A DNA stretch of 5,406 nucleotides from Flavobacterium sp. (GCA_015478765.1 JADMKR010000078.1:1-5406); one strand, 5' to 3'; counted from the first letter of the stretch, positions 1-5,120 are shown. Notes: a model not told the origin generated them from the letters alone. Numbers and translations are program-made.

Positions 1-138
1 GAAATTAAAAGGTCACTATTAGCTTTTAGCCGAAATGAAGTAACTGTCGAAATCGATGAGCTGATTATTGAAATCGGGCGGCATGAATATACAGATGAAT
101 ATATCGCGCTGACAAGGGATTTTTACTTGAAGATGTAA
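1..138 (+). CDS. 3' end of an unrecognised protein gene (partial)
   Basis: Frame 1 is open from the window edge to a TAA at 136-138 and gives 45 C-terminal residues, ending in DEYIALTRDFYLKM. The tail is charged and probably helical, and I do not recognise the family. It is judged to be coding because the same tail recurs just downstream (177-230) with mostly synonymous or conservative differences, which is the pattern left by selection on protein sequence. The gene runs towards the minus-strand protease gene that ends at 231. No terminator hairpin is visible between them. The start and most of the protein lie outside the window, so no function is proposed. Confidence 0.6.
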   Translation, partial: EIKRSLLAFSRNEVTVEIDELIIEIGRHEYTDEYIALTRDFYLKM

Positions 139-140
139 TT

Positions 141-230
141 GCTCGCCACGACACGAGCGACAGCGAACTGGCAAAGCAATACACGAATGAGTATATAAAC
201 TTGACAACGGATTTTTATTTGAAGATGTAG
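141..230 (+). pseudogene. Duplicated, out-of-frame copy of the preceding gene's 3' end
   Basis: Frame 3, open from about base 99 to the TAG at 228-230, ends in QYTNEYINLTTDFYLKM. The upstream frame-1 gene ends in EYTDEYIALTRDFYLKM. Thirteen of the last 18 codons encode the same residue, and several of these differ only at the third base. The two copies are offset by 92 bases, so they are not in the same frame. No start codon of its own is evident. It could be the remnant of a tandem paralogue that lost its 5' part, or the true C-terminus of a gene with a frameshift between 99 and 138. Its stop codon directly abuts the stop codon of the convergent protease gene (TAG at 228-230, CTA at 231-233). 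Confidence 0.5.
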
Positions 231-1130
231 CTAGTACATATCTTCTTCAATCTTTTTTACCATTTCCGTTTCCAGAAAGCGCTTAACCTCATCTTGTAAA
301 TTTACGCCGCCAGTAGTGTCCCTTAACGTAAATTGGAAATTAAACCTAACCCATGGTTGAAGTTCATTGATTTTTCGCTTGGCCGCAGGATTGGTTTGCA
401 GCACGTCATAAATCATAGCCCCTTCCATATTTTTAACAGTGATCAGTTTTTTACCTGCCTGATAATGCGATGATGCTTCACCAATTGCAGGAACTCTGCT
501 CCATTTCACTTCAATATTTTCGTTTTCAAAACGCTGAACGGTTTGATCCGGAAACTGGACGTATAAAAAAAGAATTAATACCGGGACGAAATTATAAAGG
601 CAGTGGAATATCATGGATTTTACAATTCCGAAGTTCAGCGTTACCCAAATCAATAGCAGTCCCACCGCAAACTGGAAAAGTACTAAGTAAGCAGTTTCGA
701 CTGACGCGAAGTCGGCCATTTTATAATGTACGAATCCAAATAAAAAAGCATTGACAACCAAAGAAAATTTCCAAATCAAACTACTGAATCCGTGACACAA
801 CGATAAAAAATGCAGTAGGTAAAATACTAAAAGCAATAGCCACGCAACCCATTCGGCACTTGAAATCAACAAAAATACGGGAATTGCAATAAGTGAAATC
901 CAGCGTAGAATTCTATTTTTTGTGTATGTTCCCCGGAATGTTAGTTCTTCCCATATTGGAGCGATAAATACGGCCATAACGATGAACAATCCGAAAGGTG
1001 TTCCTTCAAAAGTTCGGGATCCCTGATAATCATCAGTGCCAATCGCCAACGCAAGCCCAAATCCGATTGTAAATAGTAGTAACCCTCCGTAAAGCAGCCA
1101 GCGCTCTTTGCTCGATTGTATAAAATTCAT
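231..1130 (-). CDS. CPBP-family intramembrane metalloprotease (CAAX protease/Abi type)
   Basis: This is a 299-residue integral membrane protein carrying the three signature motifs of the CPBP (Abi, Rce1-like) family: E61-E62-x3-R66 in EELTFRG, F131-x3-H135 in FGFVH, and H176-x3-N180 in FHCLYN. In the family these Glu and His residues line a membrane-buried active site that cleaves peptides or activates water; eukaryotic members trim prenylated CAAX proteins. Bacterial substrates are mostly unknown. Hydrophobic segments lie at about 12-31, 46-60, 78-112, 121-136, 146-168 and 172-192. Residues 193-299 form a hydrophilic tail, with an amphipathic Lys/Glu-rich end, that is longer than the motif core needs. 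The ATG at 1130 is the first start in frame and gives a normal N-terminal helix; no Shine-Dalgarno is seen. Base composition is more AT-rich than in the dehydrogenase gene. The family call is firm; the substrate is unknown. Confidence 0.85.
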   Translation of the reverse strand: MNFIQSSKERWLLYGGLLLFTIGFGLALAIGTDDYQGSRTFEGTPFGLFIVMAVFIAPIWEELTFRGTYTKNRILRWISLIAIPVFLLISSAEWVAWLLLLVFYLLHFLSLCHGFSSLIWKFSLVVNAFLFGFVHYKMADFASVETAYLVLFQFAVGLLLIWVTLNFGIVKSMIFHCLYNFVPVLILFLYVQFPDQTVQRFENENIEVKWSRVPAIGEASSHYQAGKKLITVKNMEGAMIYDVLQTNPAAKRKINELQPWVRFNFQFTLRDTTGGVNLQDEVKRFLETEMVKKIEEDMY

Positions 1131-1315
1131 TCACGCAATATATTATTTAAATTTTTCTTTCGCGTATGATGATTCTAAATTCTTTTTAGCCTTGATACAG
1201 CGGCTTTAACAAGGTGTTTTATAACCGCAGATTCGCAGATTTTTCTACAAAATAATTTATGGTAATATTATTTGTACAATTTGTATTCGTGGTATTTAAA
1301 TTCAGAAGCGCAATA

Positions 1316-1407
1316 GGGATGGCAGTGTAAATCCTTTTTATAAAATGCGACAGCGATTTTATAAAAAGATTGAAACGTACAGCCCGGCCGCTTGCGGATT
1401 GCCCAAA
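1316..1407 (+). repeat. Two-hairpin structured element, copy A
   Basis: The order is: GGGATGGCAG (1316-1325), ATCCTTT, an inverted repeat with arms 1331-1346 and 1356-1370 (15 pairs, one bulged base, 9-base loop), AAAGAT (1365-1370), CG, CCCG, a small hairpin CCGC-TT-GCGG, and a terminal GCCCAAA (1401-1407). The same ordered blocks occur at 5121-5222 in the same orientation. The main stem there has an unrelated but also self-complementary sequence. The AT-rich stem is not followed by a T-run, so it is not a standard intrinsic terminator. It lies just upstream of the dehydrogenase promoter, so an operator role for the palindrome cannot be excluded. The second copy in a different context favours a dispersed element. 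Confidence 0.65.
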
Positions 1408-1435
1408 CCCATACCGAAATCGTTTTCATAACTAT

Positions 1436-1465
1436 TTGCAACTCGGTTTTGTTTGCCTACTTTTG
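1436..1465 (+). promoter_or_regulatory. Bacteroidota-type promoter of the acyl-CoA dehydrogenase gene
   Basis: TTG at 1436-1438 and TACTTTTG at 1458-1465 match the Bacteroidota housekeeping consensus (TTG near -33, TAnnTTTG near -7) with exactly 19 bases between them. Transcription should start near 1470-1473, leaving a leader of only about 11-14 bases before the ATG at 1484. No Shine-Dalgarno is present (CTAAAACAATCTT precedes the ATG), as is usual in this phylum. This position also supports the chosen start codon. Confidence 0.75.
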
Positions 1466-1483
1466 CACAGCTAAAACAATCTT

Positions 1484-2662
1484 ATGAAACCAGATTTATT
1501 CCAGGCCCCGGATTACTACCAAGTCGATGATTTACTGACCGATGAGCACAAGCTCGTACGCGACGCTGCGCGCGAATGGGTAAAGCGCGAAGTGTCGCCA
1601 ATCATCGAAGAGTATGCTCAAAAAGCGGAGTTTCCGAAACAGATCATTAAAGGACTCGCAGACATTGGCGCATTCGGACCGTACATCCCCGAAGAATACG
1701 GTGGCGCCGGATTGGATCAAATCGCATACGGACTCATCATGCAGGAAATCGAACGCGGCGACTCGGGTGTACGATCAACGGCATCGGTACAGTCGTCACT
1801 CGTTATGTACCCGATATGGAAATACGGCAACGAAGAACAAAGAATGAAATACCTGCCGAAACTGGCATCGGGAGAATTTATAGGTTGTTTCGGTTTGACC
1901 GAGCCTGACCACGGCTCGAACCCGGGCGGCATGACAACCAACTTTAAAGATAAAGGTGACCATTATTTACTGAATGGCGCCAAAATGTGGATCTCAAACG
2001 CACCGTTTGCCGATATTGCAGTGGTTTGGGCGAAAGATGAGACAGGCCGCATCCACGGACTCGTAGTCGAGCGCGGTATGGAAGGATTTACGACTCCTGA
2101 AACACATAACAAATGGTCGCTTCGCGCTTCGGCAACAGGCGAACTGATTTTCGATAATGTAAAAGTCCCTAAGGAAAACCTGCTTCCGAACAAATCCGGT
2201 CTGGGTGCGCCGCTTGGCTGCCTTGATTCGGCTCGCTACGGAATCGCATGGGGCGCAATAGGCGCAGCAATGGATTGTTACGATACGGCGTTGCGTTACG
2301 CAAAAGAACGCATCCAGTTCGACAAACCAATCGCGGCGACGCAACTCCAACAAAAGAAACTTGCCGAAATGATCACCGAAATCACGAAAGCGCAACTGCT
2401 TACTTGGCGACTCGGGGTTTTGCGCAACGAAGGCAAAGCAACTTCGGCACAGATCTCAATGGCAAAAAGAAATAACGTGAATATGGCGATCGAAATCGCG
2501 CGGGAAGCACGTCAGATTTTAGGCGGAATGGGAATCACCGGCGAATACTCAATTATGCGCCACATGATGAACCTTGAATCGGTTATCACCTACGAAGGCA
2601 CACACGACATTCATTTGCTGATCACCGGAATGGACATCACTGGCCACGCGGCATTTAAGTAG
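1484..2662 (+). CDS. gcdH: Acyl-CoA dehydrogenase, glutaryl-CoA dehydrogenase type
   Basis: This 392-residue FAD enzyme has the full length of an acyl-CoA dehydrogenase: helical N-terminal domain (about 15-135), beta domain with the signature GCFGLTEPDHGSNP (134-147), and C-terminal helical domain. Several stretches match glutaryl-CoA dehydrogenases as I recall them: RSTASVQSSLVM with R97 (the substrate-carboxylate Arg region), SLRASATGE, CLDSARYGIAWG, QQKKLAEMITEIT, and MNLESVITYEGTHDIH with the catalytic base E371. The expected reaction is glutaryl-CoA to crotonyl-CoA plus CO2, passing electrons to electron-transfer flavoprotein, in lysine/tryptophan breakdown in the cytoplasm. The usual GSDP of the signature is GSNP here. 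The gene stands alone between its own promoter and a hairpin array, with no pathway partners in view. A related acyl-CoA dehydrogenase of other specificity remains possible. Confidence 0.85.
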   Translation: MKPDLFQAPDYYQVDDLLTDEHKLVRDAAREWVKREVSPIIEEYAQKAEFPKQIIKGLADIGAFGPYIPEEYGGAGLDQIAYGLIMQEIERGDSGVRSTASVQSSLVMYPIWKYGNEEQRMKYLPKLASGEFIGCFGLTEPDHGSNPGGMTTNFKDKGDHYLLNGAKMWISNAPFADIAVVWAKDETGRIHGLVVERGMEGFTTPETHNKWSLRASATGELIFDNVKVPKENLLPNKSGLGAPLGCLDSARYGIAWGAIGAAMDCYDTALRYAKERIQFDKPIAATQLQQKKLAEMITEITKAQLLTWRLGVLRNEGKATSAQISMAKRNNVNMAIEIAREARQILGGMGITGEYSIMRHMMNLESVITYEGTHDIHLLITGMDITGHAAFK

Positions 2663-2673
2663 TCACCTTTTGA

Positions 2674-3182
2674 ACCATTAAGATCTATTTATTTTTGAAC
2701 CATTAAGAGCATTAAGTTCTTTAAGGATTTGATCCTAACTGCTTAATGTACTTAACGGTTTATTTTTTTACCATTAAGAGCGTTAAGTTCGTTGAGGGGT
2801 TTTCCTGAATGTTCTTAATGTACTTAATGGTTTATTTTTTTACCGTTAACAGCGTTAAGTTCGAAGAGGGATTGTCCGAAATGTTCTTAATGTACTTAAT
2901 GGTTTTATGTTTTTGAACCATTAAGGTCATTAAGTTCGTTGAGTAATTTCTCTAAATGTTTAATGTGCTCAATGGTTTATTTTTACCATTAAGAGCGTTA
3001 AGTTCGTTGAGGATTTGCTTCTTAATGTACTTAATGGTTTATTTTTTTACCATTAAGAGCATTAAGTTCGTTGAGGGGTTTTCCTGAATGTTCTTAATGT
3101 ACTTAATGGTTTATTTTTTTACCGTTAACAGCGTTAAGTTCGAAGAGGGATTGTCCGAAATGTTCTTAATGTACTTAATGGT
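2674..3182. repeat. Array of seven tandem hairpin repeats plus one truncated unit
   Basis: Seven units lie at 2699-2759, 2770-2831, 2842-2903, 2917-2976, 2985-3038, 3049-3110 and 3121-3182, after a truncated half-arm at 2674-2682. Each has a left arm like ACCATTAAGAGCGTTAAG and a right arm like CTTAATGTACTTAATGGT around an 18-29 base centre. Units are joined mostly by T-rich linkers (TTTATTTTTTT). In plus-sense RNA the arms pair over 18 positions with one mismatch and two G-U pairs in the common form. Inside each arm ATTAAG recurs every 9 bases. The array fills the convergent gap after the dehydrogenase and ferredoxin stops. Each hairpin followed by a T-run could end plus-strand transcription. 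I see no ORF and no unique spacers. Confidence 0.85.
2699..2770 (+). terminator. Possible intrinsic terminator of the dehydrogenase gene (first hairpin unit)
   Basis: The first complete unit of the array, 37 bases after the dehydrogenase stop, folds as an 18-position stem (arms 2699-2716 and 2742-2759) followed by TTATTTTTTT on the plus strand. A stem plus T-run fits intrinsic termination. The stem is AT-rich and the loop long, so efficiency is uncertain, and the later units repeat the same arrangement. Confidence 0.4.
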
Positions 3183-3205
3183 TTTTATTTCACGTACTTG
3201 GGTAT

Positions 3206-3532
3206 CTACGACTCAGGTGCGAGTTCAATCTCTAATCCGTTGAGTTCTTCCGTAATCGCAATCTGACAACCAAGACGGCTGTTCGGTTTTACATTAAATG
3301 CTTCCGACAACATAGCTTCCTCATCATCATTTATCGGCGGAACCTTAACATCATTTACGATATAGCATTGGCAGGATGCGCACATTGCCATGCCGCCGCA
3401 AACGCCGATGGTACCTTCAGGCGCGAGTTCGTACATGCGTACGACTTCCATGATATTCATGTTCATGTCGGTTGGGGCTTCAATGGTGTGTTGAATTCCG
3501 TCGCGGTCGGTTATTTTGAGTTGGATGTCCAT
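3206..3532 (-). CDS. [2Fe-2S] ferredoxin, adrenodoxin type
   Basis: This is a 108-residue soluble electron carrier. Cluster ligands are C45, C51 and C54 in GVCGGMAMCASC and C89 in RLGCQ, giving the C-x5-C-x2-C...C spacing of adrenodoxin/putidaredoxin-type ferredoxins. C56 is an additional cysteine next to the cluster loop. The acidic stretch NDDEEAMLSEA (69-79) corresponds to the partner-binding helix region of this family. Length is typical. It lies downstream of a ferredoxin-NADP reductase on the same strand, its likely electron donor, but the two are separated by the four-helix-bundle gene. Its ATG (3532) is immediately preceded, in its own sense, by CCCCTAA-type heptads, so its translation start region is made of repeat and has no Shine-Dalgarno. 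The acceptor (for example an oxygenase or Fe-S assembly) is not visible here. Confidence 0.88.
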   Translation of the reverse strand: MDIQLKITDRDGIQHTIEAPTDMNMNIMEVVRMYELAPEGTIGVCGGMAMCASCQCYIVNDVKVPPINDDEEAMLSEAFNVKPNSRLGCQIAITEELNGLEIELAPES

Positions 3533-3533
3533 G

Positions 3534-3575
3534 GGAATTAGGGGTTAGGGGTTAGGGGTTAGGAGTTAGGGGTTC
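3534..3575. repeat. Left heptad array, GGGGTTA type
   Basis: Six consecutive 7-base units on the plus strand: GGAATTA, three GGGGTTA, GGAGTTA and GGGGTTC. In the sense of the minus-strand genes this reads as CCCCTAA repeats just after the four-helix-bundle stop and directly before the ferredoxin ATG. The plus strand carries four GGGG tracts (3541, 3548, 3555, 3569), so a G-quadruplex is possible on the strand that is template for these genes. Bases 3559-3570 are perfectly complementary to 3947-3958 in the right array. Confidence 0.9.
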
Positions 3576-3584
3576 GCAGGAAAG

Positions 3585-3938
3585 TTATTTCTTTTTCATT
3601 GAGTTTATTAATCCGTATAGCATTTCGGAAATTTCGTTTGATTGTTGATTTATTTTTTCGAAATCACTGGACGTTAAAAGATGTAAACGCACTGCCAAAT
3701 ATAACATCGACCTTACTTCGCTTATGCTGCCTAAAGAGATATACAGGAATCTGGAAAAGTCAGCATTTGAACTTCGCTCAAATCCTTCGGCGATATTATT
3801 TGACACTGAAACAGATGCTCTTGTTATCTGGTCGCGAAATGCAAAATCTTTACATGATGTAAAAGAAGAATACACAGCCACAGCCAAATCCTGAGATTTC
3901 TGCCACACCAATAAATCTTCAAATCTTTGTACCGCCAT
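3585..3938 (-). CDS. Four-helix-bundle protein (23S rRNA intervening-sequence/S23 family)
   Basis: The 117-residue protein has the hallmarks of the S23/IVP four-helix-bundle family: an N-terminal FEDLLVWQKSQDLAVAVY helix (6-23), FRDQITRASVSVSNNIAEGFER (34-55), then FSRFLYISLGSISEVRSML (61-79) and a last helix ending in KKK. Family members are encoded inside intervening sequences of 23S rRNA genes in several bacteria, and the Avd protein of diversity-generating retroelements is a relative. These proteins are basic oligomers thought to bind nucleic acid, but their function is not established. Here the gene is free-standing, AT-rich and full length. It fills the gap between a reductase and its ferredoxin and is flanked by inverted heptad arrays. 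In its sense the upstream array ends TAGGAAATAAGA before the ATG, which could give a weak ribosome site. Not an evident part of the electron-transfer pathway. Confidence 0.85.
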   Translation of the reverse strand: MAVQRFEDLLVWQKSQDLAVAVYSSFTSCKDFAFRDQITRASVSVSNNIAEGFERSSNADFSRFLYISLGSISEVRSMLYLAVRLHLLTSSDFEKINQQSNEISEMLYGLINSMKKK

Positions 3939-3939
3939 T

Positions 3940-4009
3940 CTTATTTCCTAACTCCTAATTCCTAACTCCTGCCTCCTAAATCCTATTTCCTAACTCCTAT
4001 CTCCTAACT
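3940..4009. repeat. Right heptad array, CCTAACT type
   Basis: Ten 7-base units in perfect phase: CTTATTT, CCTAACT, CCTAATT, CCTAACT, CCTGCCT, CCTAAAT, CCTATTT, CCTAACT, CCTATCT, CCTAACT. In the sense of the four-helix-bundle gene this is an AGTTAGG array ending one base before its ATG. The far end overlaps the reductase stop codon (CTA at 4008-4010). The array is inverted relative to the one at 3534-3575. Pairing between them is best in plus-sense RNA, where GGGG opposite CUCC gives G-U pairs instead of mismatches. Confidence 0.9.
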
Positions 4010-5060
4010 AATCAATTGCTTTAACCACCGCCTTTTCCGCTTCTTTTCTAGTGCCATCAAATCCGTCGACACCTGAAACAGTGGTGTACTTCATCACGTA
4101 TTTTTTACCGGGGTTCATGCGTTGGTAAACGCTTTGGCACATCATCGTGGCTTCGTGGAAACCGCATAGGATCAGTTTTAATTTACCGGGATAGGTGTTC
4201 ACGTCGCCTATGGCGTAGATTCCGGGGATGTTGGTTTGATAATCGAGTGCATTGTTGACTTTGATCGCATTCTTTTCAATCTCAAGTCCCCAGTTCGCTA
4301 TTGGGCCAAGTTTTGGCGTAAGGCCGAAAAGCGGAATGAAATAATCACACGGAATATTGCGGTGTGCGCCATTTTCGTCAATATCAATCGACTCCAAATG
4401 CTCGGCGCCTTTCAGGCCTACAACCTCGGCCGGGGTTATCAAACGGATTCTTCCTTCGTTTTTTAATTCCTGGACTTTATCGACTGAGTCGAGTGCGCCG
4501 CGGAATTCATTTCTTCTGTGAATCAATGTAACCTCGGAAGCGACATTAGAAAGGAAAATGCTCCAGTCGAGCGCTGAGTCACCGCCACCGGCAATTACGA
4601 CGCGTTTGTCGCGGAATTTCTCCGGGTTTTTGATAAAGTACTTTACACCTTTGCCTTCGTAGAATTCGATGTCTTCGATCAGCGGTTTTCGTGGCTCGAA
4701 ACTGCCCAGGCCGCCGGCAATCGCAATGGAGTTTGCGTGATATTTTTTTCCCTTATCGGAGATAACGATAAAGGTACCATCTTCCTGCTTGTCGATGGTG
4801 TCGGCGCGTTCACCGAGTGAAAACCCGGGTTGGAACTGTTTGATTTGCTCCATAAGATTGTCGACAAGGTCACCTGCGAGAACTTCCGGAAAACCAGGAA
4901 TATCGAAAATCGGTTTTTTTGGATAGAGTTCGGCAAGCTGGCCTCCGGGTTGTGGAAGCGCGTCGATGATGTGGCATTTGAGTTTTAATAATCCGGCTTC
5001 GAAGACCGTGAAGAGTCCGGTTGGGCCGGCGCCAATAATCAGTATATCAGTATAAGTCAT
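4008..5060 (-). CDS. Ferredoxin-NADP reductase, thioredoxin-reductase-like (FNR type 2)
   Basis: This 350-residue FAD/NADPH flavoprotein has the FAD dinucleotide motif GAGPTG (10-15), PQPGGQL (36-42), a central NADPH-binding GGGDSALDW (158-166) with HRR (181-183) expected to contact the 2'-phosphate, and the FAD-binding AIGDVNTYPGKLKL (283-296). It lacks the CxxC redox pair that thioredoxin reductases carry in the NADPH domain. Together with the length and the extended C-terminus, this points to the YumC-like ferredoxin/flavodoxin-NADP reductases. It would transfer electrons from NADPH to the [2Fe-2S] ferredoxin encoded downstream. The start ATG (5060) is directly preceded, in its sense, by CAACTTTC-type repeats; the next Met is far inside the fold. 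Its stop codon lies in the right heptad array. NifU lies upstream on the same strand. A role as an NADPH-dependent quinone-type flavoprotein is less likely. Confidence 0.88.
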   Translation of the reverse strand: MTYTDILIIGAGPTGLFTVFEAGLLKLKCHIIDALPQPGGQLAELYPKKPIFDIPGFPEVLAGDLVDNLMEQIKQFQPGFSLGERADTIDKQEDGTFIVISDKGKKYHANSIAIAGGLGSFEPRKPLIEDIEFYEGKGVKYFIKNPEKFRDKRVVIAGGGDSALDWSIFLSNVASEVTLIHRRNEFRGALDSVDKVQELKNEGRIRLITPAEVVGLKGAEHLESIDIDENGAHRNIPCDYFIPLFGLTPKLGPIANWGLEIEKNAIKVNNALDYQTNIPGIYAIGDVNTYPGKLKLILCGFHEATMMCQSVYQRMNPGKKYVMKYTTVSGVDGFDGTRKEAEKAVVKAID

Positions 5061-5065
5061 AAAGT

Positions 5066-5089
5066 GAAAAGTCGAAAGTTGGAAAGTTG
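5066..5089. repeat. Short octad repeats before the reductase start codon
   Basis: GAAAAGTC, GAAAGTTG and GAAAGTTG follow each other in 8-base phase on the plus strand. In the sense of the reductase gene they read CAACTTTC CAACTTTC GACTTTTC, then ACTTT and the ATG. The tract is pyrimidine-rich in the sense strand and contains no Shine-Dalgarno. I found no TAnnTTTG promoter between here and the NifU gene. Confidence 0.55.
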
Positions 5090-5120
5090 GATTTGAAACG
5101 ACTGGCGGCTGTTTGCGTGA

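Larger units (their letters stand above)
1131..1483. other. Divergent intergenic region, 353 bp
   Basis: This gap separates the divergent protease (-) and dehydrogenase (+) genes. The part next to the protease gene (1131-1200) is AT-rich with no clear signal. At 1226-1241 the 8-mer CGCAGATT occurs twice in tandem, and a segment ending TTTGTATTCGTGG follows at 1280-1292. Such CGCAGATT and TTCGTGG strings resemble dispersed intergenic repeats I associate with Flavobacterium genomes (recollection, not searched). A two-hairpin element fills 1316-1407, and the dehydrogenase promoter lies at 1436-1465. For the protease gene the only promoter-like string is TTATTTTG (minus strand, 1255-1248), with a TTG 21 bases upstream, which is too weak to call. 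Confidence 0.6.

Noticed and set aside
470..754. Plus-strand open frame of 94 codons
   Set aside because: It lies wholly inside the protease gene on the other strand, which has three family motifs; the plus-strand translation shows no domain-like pattern.
1248..1279. Minus-strand promoter for the protease gene (TTATTTTG with an upstream TTG)
   Set aside because: The -7 box has one mismatch at an important position and the spacing is 21 instead of about 19; it would also imply a leader of over 100 bases.
1331..1370. Intrinsic terminator in the divergent gap
   Set aside because: No gene ends towards it and no T-run follows the hairpin; the match with 5121-5222 explains it better as a dispersed element.
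1994..2395. Minus-strand open frame of 133 codons inside the dehydrogenase gene
   Set aside because: It is a shadow of the well-supported dehydrogenase reading frame, with Cys/Arg-rich low-plausibility translation and no start context.
2674..3182. CRISPR array
   Set aside because: The repeats are inverted arms around partly repeated centres, two unit pairs are near-identical including the centres, and no unique spacers or cas genes are present.
3534..3575. True telomere or chromosome end
   Set aside because: The TTAGGGG-like tract is internal, short and degenerate, lies between genes, and has an inverted counterpart on the other side of one gene.
3585..3938. Avd gene of a diversity-generating retroelement
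   Set aside because: The protein is of the related four-helix-bundle family, but there is no reverse transcriptase, template repeat or variable repeat in the window.
3585..3938. Intervening sequence inside a 23S rRNA gene
   Set aside because: The gene type fits, but both neighbours are protein-coding genes and no rRNA sequence is present.
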